Shown: positions 23,284 to 36,700 of the stretch, piece by piece | How positions within the stretch are numbered: position 1 is the first letter of the stretch | Layout: the number at the start of each line of letters is the position of its first letter | Source of the DNA: Chrysaora quinquecirrha | Lineage: Eukaryota; Cnidaria; Scyphozoa; Semaeostomeae; Pelagiidae | DNA length: 64,000 nucleotides | NCBI GenBank assembly: GCA_014526335.1 | Contig: JACTAT010000330.1 | Location: 62,001-126,000 of the forward strand | Direction: 5' to 3' | Translations under genes and position numbers: made by a program | Notes under the pieces: model-generated | Told to the model about the DNA's origin: nothing | The model's input: only the letters and a program-made list of their open reading frames with translations | Database searches by the model: none

Positions 23284-26200
23284 TTAGTAGTAATTTTTGC
23301 GTGATTGTGCAGCTGGTCCTGGTGGTCCTGGCGGTCCTGGTGGTCCGGGATTTCCTGGTCGGCCAGGTCTTCCTTGGTTACCTGGTCTTCCATCTTTGCC
23401 TGGTCTACCATGTTTTCCCATTCTCCCTGGTTTTCCATCTCTTCCAGGTTTTCCAGGCTGTCCTCTCATTCCAGGTTTCCCTGGACGTCCTGTAATAAAT
23501 GTAATGTTGTTTAGACCGTGGGTTTAAGGAGAGTTAATGTCACCAGCAGTACTTATCTTTAGTGTTCATTAGGCTATTACTCTCCTCTGTTGTCCCGTCA
23601 ACATTGACATGACTGTGCGAGGAACCAAGCAGCCCAGCGTGATTATCTGAATTTTTCATGCTGTACTTTCAAATTATTGGTGCAGACATTTAAAATTCAG
23701 CCATTAAGAGTCACGATTTTCTAAACTATATTTTTCTTAACTTGTTCACCAGCACCCGTCTCCTCAGGCATGTTGACTTTGGTATTTTGATATACCAATG
23801 CTGCGTTCTTTTTTGTATTTGTTTCGTAGTAAAGTCCGCTGCCAATTTTAGCTGTCAGGATGTCAGAACTCAGCCATCTCTCTCATGGCTCTTTCTCCGC
23901 ATAGTGGCAGCTGAATTGACGATAAATTTTATATCCCGTAATCTTTCACCAAGAGCCAAGACTCTGGTGTTTTACTTAGGCAATTCATGAACTAATGCAA
24001 TTACGGCCCTGGCAAAACGATCAAACATTGTTAGTCCAACAGTGGCGGACTGGCTCAGAATTTTTCACCGGCCATGGAGGACTGAAGGGGGCCCTAGTGG
24101 GTGTGGCCTGAAAAATTTGGGCGTGGTCAAGTATGAATTTCGATGCAATTCGTCGATTCCTTACCAACATAACACGTGTAGCACTTGCAAAGCAACATTT
24201 TCTTTGTTTGGCAAATACAATCTAATCGCTACAATTAAAATCATTACAATAAGTTATAAATTTTTCGGTCCGAATCTGATTTCAGTCTACAAAAGTAATT
24301 TTGACATCTGTTGAGTACGGCGAGCCAGACGATCGATAATAATTTTATTGCTCAAACTGTTGAACAACTCTTTCTCGATACTCATCAGCATCGTGGCTTC
24401 CAGCATGTCTTCTTTCATGGAATTCCTAAAGCGGGTTTTCAAAATCTTTAATTTTGAGAAGGATCTTTCGCAGTTGACTTGCGTGACCGACAAGGTGCAT
24501 AAGACTTTGTACGCCAGGTATAGGTTGTCGTAGGTCCTCTCGTAGAGTCGATATTTTGAAAGAAGCCTTAAAGCGCACCTCGAACGAGATTTTGTTAAGA
24601 ATTTGTTTGTCAAGCATTTATGTCACTCAATTGTTTTAGCTGATGCCCAACTGATGAACACCCAATGCGTAACGGAAACTTAGTACACGCTATATTTGAT
24701 TTCTATTTATTTATTTCATTGACCTAGCTTATTAACAAAGAGAGTTTTTGATATATTTTGAGATGTCCAATATTCGCAAGCGGACATCAAAAGAAAAAAC
24801 TATTATTTTGCAAAAGGGGCCCTTTTTCAGCAAAAAGGGGGCCTTTTTACCAGATTTTGAGAGGGGCAAGTCCGCCACTGATTTGAAATTTGATTGTCAA
24901 GCAAATTGCTTAGCGGTTTGGCCACGTCAAAAAACATTGCTCGTCCAACATTTTTTGTTAGCGTCAAGCAAAAATTGTTTTTGAACTTTTCCAAAAACGT
25001 CACACCACAAATTTTGTCTCTTTTGCTTGTCAAGCAATGTTTTTAAACGTGGCCAAACGGTGAAACATTTGTTGTAAGGCAAGTTTAAAATGTTGGACCA
25101 ACAATGTTTGATCGTTTGGCTATGGCCTAACACCCACTTCCTGAGTGAACCCCTGACTTGCAAGAAACTACAAAGCGATTATTTTCTGTTCCACTTAACT
25201 AAAGAAACTGCCTTCTACAGCTTTCATTCCTTACCCGCCAACGCGTAGCACAAGAATTTCTAAAATAATTGAAAATGCTAGATAACAGTTTATGAATTAG
25301 AATGATTGATGAGTACCGTCACGGCCCGGTCTTCCTGGTGGGCCTTGAGGTCCTTTTGGGCCACTTTGTCCTCTTGGGCCTTCCCGTCCTGGGGATCCAG
25401 CTGGTCCAGATCTTTGAGGTTTATTGTAAGGTTTGTAATAGCCGGGATCTTCTTGATATGAATCAACGTCATCTTCATAACTGTCTTCGTCATCAGAACG
25501 ATCGGTGCTAAATGCATTTGCAACGCCTGGAAAAGAATAGTATTGTATGTAGAAAAGGTAGAGTCTTTTTTTTGTGTTTTGAATAGACGAGAAATGCTGC
25601 GTAGATCGTGTACTTTTGCCTGATCAGAGTATAAAGCCAAATAGATATTACCAAGGCCGATATGAATAAATGCATAAAAATCGACCAATGCGAATGGCAC
25701 GGTAGTTCTAAATGAATATTCACGCTTTTGCCTTTGCACAGAACTCGAACAGAACTTCGTTGAATATAACGTCGAAAAGCGGAAAACATCTTTGAATATA
25801 GTTACATTTTTTCTTCAGACACTACTAACAGCATAAGCATCAGAAACAGGTCGAGACAAGACGACTGATAATCATATATCCGCAAACGTAACAAATGAGG
25901 TTGGAAAACAAAAGGCAACGCTCTGAACAAATACCGTGTGTCCAAAACTTAAATAAGATCACATGTAAAATTCTCATATCTTTATATTGCAGCCAGATGT
26001 CTCAATTTTTGTCCTTTGTGGTCACACTTCCACGACATTGTTGGGGAAGGATAAAGCAACACGTTTTAACGAGTAGCTTTCCATTAGAAGAAACTCCACA
26101 ATGCGAGGAGTGTGAGACCAAAAAAGCTTGCTAGTACACTTTTTTTATATGAACCAAATAAGTAATTTTTGCCGAGGCTCGATTTTCTTATATCTTGAAT

Positions 26201-27022
26201 AATTTGAGGCTCGAGTGTTTTTATTTTTTTGGACAACCACAAACAATAAGTTGCTTCTGCAAGCAATAATTAGCAGTTTGGCATATCTTCTATATATTTT
26301 TATTTAGTAACCGCATAGTTCTATTTAGTTCACATGGGATGAAATCTCTAAAGCAAATTTTTTTGTTTCTTATTTCTCATATCTGATTTGAGGCGATTAA
26401 ATTCGATTCAAACTGATGTAGGGTTATTCGATCTTGGCATTCTAGCTATTCCATAAAGAACTTAGCTCAAGGTCTAGTTCCGAAAGTTCCTTATTCTTGG
26501 ACCTCATTTGATTCAATTGTAGTACCGAATGTTACTTAATAGTTCCTTATTTTAACTGCATATTTAATGCCATTACTATACAGACATTTTCATATGAGCG
26601 AAACTGAAAACCACTCAAGAAAACATTTGATACATGCCTCACATACGATTTATATGAGTGTAGGCTGCAAGTGTATGGGGATTCTTGAATGTTTGCAGTA
26701 GTTAAAATATTCAAAATGGAAAAGTTTCTTAGCGATTTTATCTCTATTAGTACAATTTTTTTGAATTCTTCGACCTTTTACATGTAGGTTCATTATAAAG
26801 TGATTTTTTATAGAAAACAGCGTGTAGTGAAAGGAAAAAATAACCTCTGACTCAATTTGCACTTTTCTTTTTGTGATTGGGTTGTCCTTTCTTTCTATAC
26901 TTAGAATTAATGTCCAAAAATGTAAGCCAGAAGGCATTGAAGAAACAAGGCAATAAGCCAAAGCACTAACCTTGATAGTGGACGTATCCAAGAATGAGAA
27001 TGCAGATCAAAGCTAACTTCAT
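23284..27022 (-). CDS. Small secreted collagen-like protein, three exons, complete
   Basis: Three minus-strand exons join in phase: 26971..27022 (signal peptide [17 protein letters not shown]), 25317..25526 and 23284..23489, giving 155 residues. Residues 18-57 form an acidic, Tyr-rich segment ([16 protein letters not shown], then GYYKPYNKP). Residues 58-147 are 30 uninterrupted Gly-X-Y triplets; the triplet register crosses the exon 2/3 junction inside a Gly codon. The helix is strongly basic ([12 protein letters not shown] triplets) and ends in four Pro-rich triplets. The tail is AQSRKNYY. The mature protein has no cysteine, so it is not a classical nematocyst minicollagen with Cys-rich domains. 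No fibrillar C-propeptide is present. An extracellular or capsule-wall role is inference. The second intron holds a nested hAT element. Confidence 0.9.
24041..24880 (-). mobile_element. Internally deleted hAT transposon
   Basis: Inverted ends CAGTGGCGGACTGGC and GTCCGCCACTG are typical of hAT elements. The 840-bp body retains the 3' end of a transposase on the minus strand. I could not find an intact 8-bp target duplication; flanks are TAGTCCAA and ATTTGAAA. Confidence 0.8.
24287..24613 (-). pseudogene. hAT transposase C-terminal remnant
   Basis: A 108-residue minus-strand frame ends with the hAT dimerisation region: [20 protein letters not shown], then [20 protein letters not shown]. The ERSFSKLK...L block is characteristic of ZMYM-like hAT transposases. 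The N-terminal DNA-binding and catalytic parts are absent, so it cannot act alone. Confidence 0.85.
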
Positions 27023-27229
27023 TTTGCACGTTTTTCTGTTCCAAAGAAATCTTTCTTTTGATCTTCAAACTCTCTGAAGCGAATGCACTTGTGAAGAAAA
27101 CTGCAAATCAAGTCCCCTTTTATAGGAACTGAACCAACATTAATTTGTTTTAATTGGGGGCAGGGTTGGTCTTTATTTCATAGTTATTGCCATATAATCC
27201 ATATAACATATAATCAATTACACTGCACA

Positions 27230-27689
27230 ATGGCACCGTTGGCTAGACTAGTTTTTAAAAGAAGATGGAACTCGTGGCTAGACCGATTTCTTCCAAAATG
27301 ATACCCTTGGCTTCACTAATACGCTCGAGATTGTTGTTTTTAAGTCGGACAAGCATGGTTTCACTATAGCCAACCAAAACTGGCTGTCGCAATGCTGAGG
27401 CACGGCTGTACCATTGCTGAAACAGTGCTGTGACGTTTTCAGATGTAATAGAAACCTTCCTTATGATGGCTCTACCGTGGCTGGACAGTTGCTTTTCTGC
27501 GGTAGTGCCAATAAAAAAGTTAGATTTGGTTCAACTTTCTCGGCCTTGATCACGCTTTTGCCACTATAAGATTTTAATGAAAGCATGTGGCACAGCCCTC
27601 GGCGACGTGTTTGTGGCACTTGTCTCAGCACAGGACTGTATAAAGCCAATCAAATGCGAGGAAATATGAAATCATTTTATAGCAACCAC
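27230..27689. other. Left flank of the 78-bp array with degenerate inverted monomer fragments
   Basis: On the minus strand this stretch contains diverged pieces of the 78-bp unit, for example TGGTACAGCCGTGCCTCAGC (27385-27410) and further GGCACAGCC/GTCTCAGCAC words nearby. This suggests the array grew beside an inverted, older copy. The promoter of the collagen-like gene should lie between here and 27022. No coding gene seen. Confidence 0.5.
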
Positions 27690-30215
27690 TGTCTCAGCAC
27701 TAGTACAGCCGTGTCTCCGCACTGGCCCCGCCACGTATTGCTTTATGCAAACGAAGCGTCGTAACACTTTCTCAGCGCTGGTACAGCCGTGTCTCCGCGC
27801 ACTGCCCCCGCCACGTATTGCTATATGCAAACGAAGCGTCGCAACAATTTCTCAGCGCTGGTAAAGCCGTGTCTCAGCACTGGCACATCCACTTTTGGCT
27901 ACATGGGGTGTCTCAGCACTGGCACAGCCAAGTATTGCTATATGGAAACGAAGCGTCGCAACACTTTCTCAGCGCTGGTACAGTCGTGTCTCAGCACTGG
28001 CACAGCCAAGTATTGCTATATGGAAACGAAGCGTCGCAACACTTTCTCAGCGCTGGTACAGTCGTGTCTCAGCACTGGCACAGCCAAGTATTGCTATATG
28101 GAAACGAAGCGTCGCAACACTTTCGCAGCGCTGGTACAGTCGTGTCTCAGCACTGGCACAGCCAAGTATTGCTATATGGAAACGAAGCGTCGCAACACTT
28201 TCGCAGCGCTGGTACAGTCGTGTCTCAGCACTGGCACAGCCAAGTATTGCTATATGGAAACGAAGCGTCGCAACACTTTCGCAGCGCTGGTACAGCCGTG
28301 TCTCAGCACTGGCACAGCCAAGTATTGCTATATGGAAACGAAGCGTCGCAACACTTTCTCAGCGCTGGTACAGTCGTGTCTCAGCACTGGCACAGCCAAG
28401 TATTGCTATATGGAAACGAAGCGTCGCAACACTTTCGCAGCGCTGGTACAGCCGTGTCTCAGCACTGGCACAGCCAAGTATTGCTATATGGAAACGAAGC
28501 GTCCCAACCCTTTCTCAGCACTGGTACAGCCGTGTCTCAGCACTGGCCCCGCCACGTATTGCTATATGGAAACGAAGCGTCGCAACCCTTTCTCAGCACT
28601 GGTACAGCCGTGTCTCAGCACTGGCCCCGCCACGTATTGCTATATGGAAACGAAGCGTCGCAGCAACCATTTTCTCAGCGCTGGTACAGCCGTGTCTCAG
28701 TAATGGCCCTGCCACGTATCGTTATATGGAAACGAGGCGTCGCAACACTTTCTAAGTACTGGTACAGCCGTGTCTCAACACTGGCCCCGCCATGTATTGT
28801 TATATGGAAACGAGGCGTCGCAACACTTTCTCAGCGCTGGCACAGCCTTGTCTCAACACTGGCCCCGCCATGTATTGTTATATGGAAACGAAGCTTCGCA
28901 ACACTTTCTAAGTACTGGTACAGCCGTGTCTCAGCACTTGCCAAGCTACTTTTGGCTATATGGAAACAAAGCGTCGCAACCCTTTCTCAGCACTGGTACA
29001 GCCGTGTCTCAGCACTGGCCCCGCCACGTATTGCTATATGGAAACGAAGCGTCGCAACCCTTTCTCAGCGCTGGTACAGCCGTGTCTCAGCACTGGCCCC
29101 GCCACGTATTGCTATATGGAAACGAAGCGTCGCAACCCTTTCTCAGCACTGGTACAGCCGTGTCTCAGCACTGGCCCCGCCACGTATTGCTATATGGAAA
29201 CGAAGCGTCGCAACACTTTCTCAGCGCTGGTACAGCCGTGTCTCAGCACTGGCACAGCCAAGTATTGCTATATGGAAACGAAGCGTCGCAACATTTTCTC
29301 AGCGCTGGTACAGCCGTGTCTCAGCACTGGCACAGCCAAGTATTGCTATATGGAAACGAAGCGTCGCAACACTTTCTCAGCGCTGGTACAGTCGTGTCTC
29401 AGCACTGGCACAGCCAAGTATTGCTATATGGAAAAGAAGCGTCGCAACACGCTCTCAGCACTGGTACAGCCGTGTCTCAGCACTGGCACAGCCACGCATT
29501 GCTATATGGAAACGAAGCGTCGCAACACTTTCTCAGCGCTGGTACAGCCGTGTCTCAGCACTGGCACAGCCATGTATTGCTATATGGAAAAGAAGCGTGG
29601 CAACACTTTCGCAGCGCTGGTACAGCCGTGTCTCAGCACTGGCACAGCCAAGTATTGCTATATGGAAAAGAAGCGTCGCAACACTTTTGCAGCGCTGGTA
29701 CAGCCGTGTCTCAGCACTGGCACAGCCACGCATTGCTATATGGAAACGAAGCGTCGCAACACTTTCTCACCGCTGGTACAGCCGTGTCTCAGCACTGGCA
29801 CAGCCAAGTATTGCTATATGGAAACAAAGCGTCGCAACACTTTCGCAGCGCTGGTACAGCCGTGTCTCAGCACTGGCACAGCCACGCATTGCTATATGGA
29901 AACGAAGCGTCGCAACACTTTCGCAGCGCTGGTACAGTCGTGTCTCAGCACTGGCACAGCCAAGTATTGCTATATGGAAAAGAAGCGTCGCAACACGCTC
30001 TCAGCACTGGTACAGCCGTGTCTCAGCACTGGCACAGCCACGCATTGCTATATGGAAACGAAGCGTCGCAACACTTTCGCAGCGCTGGTACAGCCGTGTC
30101 TCAGCACTGGCACAGCCAAGCATTGCTACATGGAAACGAAGCGTCGCAACACTTTCTCACCGCTGGTACAGCCGTGTCTCAGCACCGGCACAGCCACTTT
30201 GGGCTATATGGAAAT
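27690..30215 (+). repeat. Minisatellite, 78-bp unit, about 32 copies, open in all three plus frames
   Basis: The unit runs AGTATTGCTATATGGAAACG, AAGCGTCGCAACACTTTC, TCAGCGCTGGTACAGCCG, TGTCTCAGCACTGGCACAGCC. Units fall into at least two subtypes (GGCACAGCCAAGTATTGC and GGCCCCGCCACGTATTGC) that occur in blocks. Because 78 is a multiple of three and the unit has no plus-strand stop, long frames run in all three phases (up to 814 codons), coding 26-residue repeats such as SALAQPSIAIWKRSVATLSQ. Openness in three frames together with no splice or start context suggests a non-coding array rather than a protein. Confidence 0.95.
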
Positions 30216-30239
30216 CAGGCTTTACTATCTCACAAATGA

Positions 30240-30715
30240 ACGACAATCTTCAAACAGGTTGAATATTCTTATTTTCATACCACTTGCGATAGATTTTCTA
30301 GCGAAGTATATACAATATTCAAAAGTACCAACCATAATTCAAACACTGGGGAACCCAAGTGCAACGAATTCGGAAGAAGTCCTAATCGATTGACGGGGCT
30401 ACCGTGCCAAAATAAGTTAAAATGTAAAAAAAAAAACGAAACTGGGAAAATTTTCGTTATGGGGGGAGTTTTAAACACCCAAAGACTTGAATTTGTTATT
30501 CAATGTATCAGGCATTCAGTCTATGGAAGCTCGTTTATTCAGGGTTTGTTAAAATTGGATTCAACTAAACCTAAAATGGGTTCAAGTCAACAGATTTTAG
30601 TGTTACGTGGAATACAGTTGACACTGGGCGCCTCTTAGTCTTACATACCGTTCAGCAACTTGCGTACAGCAACTGCTATGTTTCAGTTGACTAATGATAA
30701 CTTAAAAAGCAATTT
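30240..30715. other. Between the minisatellite and GTF2F2 3' end; nothing recognised
   Basis: No gene seen. The plus-strand frames running out of the array stop here. The GTF2F2 3' untranslated region probably occupies the right part of this stretch on the minus strand. Confidence 0.35.
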
Positions 30716-33700
30716 TTATTTGTCCGATGCATCATCAGTCTTGTAATGTCTGTATTCTGGCTTTAGTTCCCATGTGTTTTTGTGTGGAGCTTTGATATTG
30801 TACACGCATATGTCTTTTAATATGCTTTTCAGATAAACCTAAAAGAAAAGTCCTTCTTTAATTCTCCAGAAGATCTTAAACCAGCAAAGGTGCTAGAAAT
30901 TTCATGCAAAAAGGACACATTACACATTGCTTTACTCAACAATGAGAAGAATAAAGCAAATACAAAGAAAGCGAAGATTGGTATAAAAAAATTATCTCTA
31001 AGGGATCCTTTTTCCAAATATAGATGCAGTGTTTCCTTGATTTAGAATGGGTAAGAATTGGGGTCAGAATCTAAACGAGAAAAGATTTTATACGAGGAGG
31101 AAAAGAAGCTTCGAAGATTCTTGAACAAAGGTTCGGGTACACATTCTTTAATTAATTGTTCAAACTCATCGGGTTTTTGAGTCTTCATTTCAGAAATGGC
31201 ACAGATAAGAAACTGAAACTTTCAATAAATGTATTTAGCCTACAAGAAATAGCTGATGCATCATACATTTAGTTGGTTAGTTTTTTCTATGGTCATTTAT
31301 CATTGGCCAGGAAGGAAGAGAAATGTGGGCATTCTCAGCAAAGTTAATTTTTTCACATGGACACATTATCTTCAATAAAATAAATGTATGTCTGTGTTGG
31401 AGGAGTCATTTGGGTTTACTTTTGAGAAAGAACCGTTAAAGAACCGTTTTGGGAAAGAATGGTTAGGTATACATTTCTGATAAGCGAAATCTCGTCATTG
31501 ATGAAAGTTTAGTACATTATTTAACTTATTTTCCTAATTTTGTGTAAATTATAAAATCCAGCCCCCAACTTTGGGTATAAAATTATGCATAATCGCCTAA
31601 CCGTTTCCGTTCTAAGTTTTGGGTACTGCCAGGCCAGGGCTTAAACGGTTTGGAATGATAATCGACATAGAGATTCAAACCAAAAAATGGCTAGTTTTCA
31701 TAGCCCTTATAATCCTTTTCCATAATACAGTAGTTATTCGATTATCCGACCACTCGATTATCCGGTCTTCGATTATCCGGTCCGTCAAAAATGTTCAACT
31801 ATGAAAGCATTATTCAGCGAATATTCTATTTTTCTTTCCACAAACCATTCGAAGATTAAAATGTCAAGTAGAAATTATCACAAAATCACTCTAAAACCTG
31901 AAATACTCTAGTATGCGGAGAATTTTTTGTTTCAAAAATAATCTTAGAAAGCTACTCTTGTAAGCTTGTAACTGGTTTTTGCTGTGATTATATATTTTCG
32001 ATAATCCACATTTTGAAAATCTCGTGTCCCGAGTAGGCCGGATAATCGAACAACTACTGTAGATATATGGCATTTTTCAGGACCTGGTTAACAACCAAAG
32101 ATTGTTTATCAAACAATTGAGATTGTTTTACCGTTCCGCGACGTCACAAAACATTGCTTCGCAAACAGAAGGTTTGAAGTTTGTAGTTTTTCAAAAATCT
32201 TATTCTGGTATCAAGCAAAAAATGTTTGATGAGCAGTGTTTTGTGATGTAGGCAAACGGTTAAACATGGTGTTTCACAAACAAACTGCAAATGTTTGACA
32301 AACCATGTTTGATCGTTGGTATTCTTCTCAAGTAAGCAAAGAGATAATAACACAGCTAATAAGGGTACTTACAACAGGCTGCTGCGTTAAATTCACCAGA
32401 TCTTTTAAACTGTAGTATTGATGTTTTTCAAATGCAGAATATAATCGATCAAGAACTTCTTCTCTTTCAGCTCTCGCTCTTTTGCCTTCGTCTTTTCTTT
32501 TCTTTTCACGCTCCATCTAGACTCATAACATAAGACCTACTCTTCGCAAACAGCAACGACAGTCTTAAGCAACAGCAACAACTGTTTACTTAGAGATTTA
32601 ATTGGATGGCCTAATGCTCAGAGTTGGACTTACCAACTTTATAACAAACACCTGGTCAAAAGCCAGACTTTTCTGGACACCAATCACAGCCCAGTATTTT
32701 GTGAATCCACAATTTGATTGGTTCATGGGAACTTCCGTTTCTCAACGGTACTGCATAGCAAGACGAATTTGCGTAGAATTTCGCATTCGCAAGCTGCCTT
32801 CGATTTCTGCCCAGGTTTTTATTAGAAAGTTAATGAGTCGTAGCTCTGAGCGACCAGTCGAAATAAGATTGGCCTAAGGAGCGAAAACTACGTCTAGGCG
32901 TCTCCTATCATGCAATGAGAAGTGTGGTTCTTCTCTCACGCAATAGAAGAAGCACAGCACTCGTTTACTGATGGTGTCAATCTTGCTATGGAATGACGAG
33001 ATTGAAACTATCCGGTGAACTATCCCCTGAAACAAAGCAACTATTCAAGCGGACATCCAAACTTACTAGTAAATAAAAGAAAGTTTTCATTCTGGTGTTA
33101 TCCGCAAAGTAATTTAGCAACATAACGTTGTTCGAAAGCTGAAGCCAGGAAGAAATAGCTTTTATTAAACAGATAATTGATATGAGAGGATACTTAAGAT
33201 ATTTTCCAGCTGACGTACGTTGAATTTATGGTCTTTCACTGGCTTGAAATTGGTTCCAGGGACTAGATCAGCAATTTGCTGTGTTTTTCGCTTTGGTTGT
33301 ACGGCCAGTTTAATGGCATTCCTGCGACACGAGAATATTATATTTAATATGACAACAAAGGGAGAGCAGATCGAAAAATACATTGCATTTCTTCGACTTA
33401 AACCTCCTCCGTTTAAACGACTCCGTCAAATGATCTTCACTCTAAAACTTGAATTAGGCTACAAATGCTCCTCTTTCAATGTCCTTCTGAAAACAGCGTG
33501 CTTATTTGAATCAGTGGCTATTTTCATGACGGGTTCTTCTAAACAAATTCTTTTTTCGGTAGCCTTCTTTTTTCGGAATGTATGTTGTCCTAAGCCATTC
33601 TTCTGAAAACGGCAGGTTTTGGAGCCCTTGAAAAACCTTCTAGGTACTATCTAAAGCAGAAGGTTTCCGAGACTTTCGAGAGATTCACGGTTTGAAGTTC

Positions 33701-36700
33701 GAAAGTTCGAAATAGACAATCAATTTTATCTTTATCAGTTGCAAGGATAAATAACGCGAATTGGTCTGGGGACGAGGTAAGCAGTATTTTGGCGCAAAAA
33801 TTTTCGGATTTCCTGAGTTCCTGTAAAAGTCATGGATTCTCTTTTTGGAAGCTTTTTGTTTTCGAAAATCGGAAGGTTTTGGAGATTCTCGAGAACACGC
33901 ACTCAGAAGATAACTGACTCAACGATGTTTAAAAATCAGGATAATTGTGGAAGAAGTTCTTAGAAACAGGATTCTTATCTCTTGATTTTATCAACTCGCT
34001 TTTAAAGTAAATCAGTATTCGCAAGCCCAGCTGACTCCTAATGGTTTAATGAAAACGGGTTAGGGTCAGAATCTCGGGACAGCATAGGCCTTTTGAAATA
34101 GGCCTGGGTAGGCATGACATTTTCTGGACGAAGGTGGACATCATGAGTAAGGGAATCCTATCTGCATTCGATGACCGGGATTTTGGTCGCATTAGAAGAG
34201 GTAGTGCAGCAATCTTTTCTTCAAATCCACGAATAATGGAAGACAAAGAGAGAAAAGAAATCTGCGACGATAAATGTTGAAAACATCTGCAGAAAGTCGG
34301 GGAACAAGATGCACATAACTCACAAAAGGAAAGGACTTGATTCAATTCCCCTTGAGCAGATAAGCTTGGGCTATAGGCCCCATGTACACTACAGAAAAAG
34401 TAAGCCTTTTTCAGTCATTAGGGGATTAAATGGTTTCCGGCACAGGGTACATGGGCATTTTTTGATTTTTTCTTTGGCTTGAAATTTTAGGCACGATCAA
34501 AGACGCCGCATAAGCAAAATGGTCGTGGTCCGAGGATGCTCTAAACGATTAGCAAAACTCATTAGTATTGTTTCATAATCCCTTTGTGGTGAATCGACGA
34601 TCACCTCTAACCTCTTTTAAAACTTCCTTTCCAATTTTCAACTTTTCACAAGCAAACTTTTTGAGATGGACGACCACCAAGCATTTCAGCTTTTTGCTAT
34701 TATATTTCTGCTTTTAGAGGCAAATAGGCAACGCAGGTATCGAAGATTCTTTTTGTACATGTATATGTGTCAAAGGCTTCGTAATACACAAGCACAGTTA
34801 TTGGCTATAGAGCATTTTCTGTCTTTGTATCAACGTCGACGCGCTTGGGTGTATCACAGAAGAAACTGTGAATTTATGGATTATCAAACAATTGATTTTA
34901 ATGCTAACCTAGTTCTAGATCCAAACTATTGGCAAGTTAATTTTCGAGTCAGCAAAGATACCTCTGATTACTTATGCAATCTTGTTCATGACTACATGGT
35001 CAAAGAGGTGACACATTTACGGGAAACAATTCCAGTGCCTAAAAGAGTTGCAGTTTGTCTCTGGTGGTTGGCACATGGTGGCTCTTATGTAAATGTTGGA
35101 CAGCGTTTTGGGATATCGTCGTCAATTGTTGGGCGCATTACAAAAGATTTTATCGGAGCCCTTGTACACTTGAAAAGAAACTTCATGCACTGGCCGAGAG
35201 ACGAAGTAGAATGTCAGTCTACAATTCAATCTTTTGCAAGAATTTCACCCTTGCCCAATATTTTTGGAGCAATAGACGGAACCCACGTGAAAATCGCAGC
35301 CCCAGAGAAGAGCACTGTTGACTTCTTTGACCGAAGGCAACAGTATAGTATTGCTTGCCAGGGTGTGTGTGACGGGGCAATGAAATTCTTAAGCGTATCT
35401 GCAAGTTATCCCGGCTCTGTTCACGATGCTCGTATGCTGCGGAATTCGTGGCTTTTCAACGCAGCAAATAATGAGGACGTCCTTGCTGCTCCGCAATGGC
35501 CTTTAAACGAGAACATCACCTTGAAACCATACTTGGTAGGATATGCGGCATCTCCGTTGTTCAGGTGGTTAATGAAGCCATTTCCTTACTCTAAAAATAT
35601 GGCAGAGGATCAAAAGGCATTCAATCTCGCTCTTTCTCAGGCAAGAGTCTCAATAGAGAGGGCTTTCGGAGTTCTAAAAGGAAGGTGGAGGATCTTGTTG
35701 AATAAAGTTAGTTTGGAGCCATCTTTTGTTGCAGATCTTGTTGTTGCATGTGCAGTGCTTCATAATATTTGTCAAGAGAGAAAAGAACCAGAAGAAACTA
35801 TCCTAGATCCATATGCAGAAGAAATGTTTGAAGAAAACGGACCTCTTTATCGTGACAGAGCTCCAGAAAGTGCAGGGGGCAAAATAAGAGATCTTCTTCT
35901 TGAATTTGTCAACACAGTTGCTAACAATGAGTCAACGTTTTTAGAGACATGAAAAACTAAACGAAAAGCATTTTAAACTGAAACTTGAATACATTTTTTT
36001 ACTCTGACTTTATGCTACTACGAGTTCTGTTATACTATACTGATAGTTCAAATCTATGTTTTGTTCATGTTTCCAAATTAAATATCAAAAAATACAAGAT
36101 CAATCGTCTTCTTCTGATTCAAAAGACCTCTCTCTTTTCTTACCCGAGAAGATTTTTGCAATTTCTATTTAAGTATGTTCGGTGTGTTTTCTGCTGTTTT
36201 CCTCCATCGTCTTCATTGCTTCCAGAAATTTGATCATTGACTCATTCTGTTGCTCTTGCATTCTACTCAGGCAATCCATTAGATGTGTTGCTGTTCCAGA
36301 TTTTGATGCTTTTCGTTTCTTCGTTCTTTTGGCTGAGTATTTTCTCCTTCTGCTTCTCCCTGTTCCCTTTCTCCTTGTTCTCTGCTGCTTCTGCTGTAGC
36401 TGCCTTCTTACCTTGCTGTTCACTTTGTAATTCAGACTCTCTTACTTCGTTCATTGTCACAAGACTTCTCGTTCCAAAAACCTCGTCGAAAATGTCATAA
36501 TATTTTGGCACATTGCTCGCACCTCCACTTTTCCTGTTCTTATCTACTGCTTCTTTGTACCTGTCCTTTAAATTTCGCAGTTTTTTCTTCGCTTGGTCTA
36601 TCGTTTTCTTGTTGCCCTTTTCGTTTACCTTGCACAAAATTCTGCGCCATGCTGCTGGATTTCGGTGGCTTTCAAGATCCACAAAGCACTCACGCCATGC

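Larger units (their letters stand above)
24002..25130. mobile_element. Composite: CAAACGATCAAACA-family element split by a hAT element
   Basis: The outer ends are TTACGGCCCTGGC...ACGATCAAACATTGTT at the left and the inverse ...AACAATGTTTGATCGTTTGG...GGCCTAA at the right, matching the dispersed family seen elsewhere in the window. The hAT element at 24041-24880 interrupts it. The composite lies in intron 2 of the collagen-like gene. Confidence 0.7.

Noticed and set aside
27818..30262. 814-codon open frame (and parallel frames of 489, 477, 304 and 286 codons) as a repeat protein gene
   Set aside because: All arise from the 78-bp minisatellite, which is stop-free in all three plus frames; no promoter, signal or splice context favours one frame.
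32602..32877. 91-codon plus-strand frame as a gene
   Set aside because: No recognisable family, no supporting splice signals, and it lies in the GTF2F2 intron upstream of exon 8.
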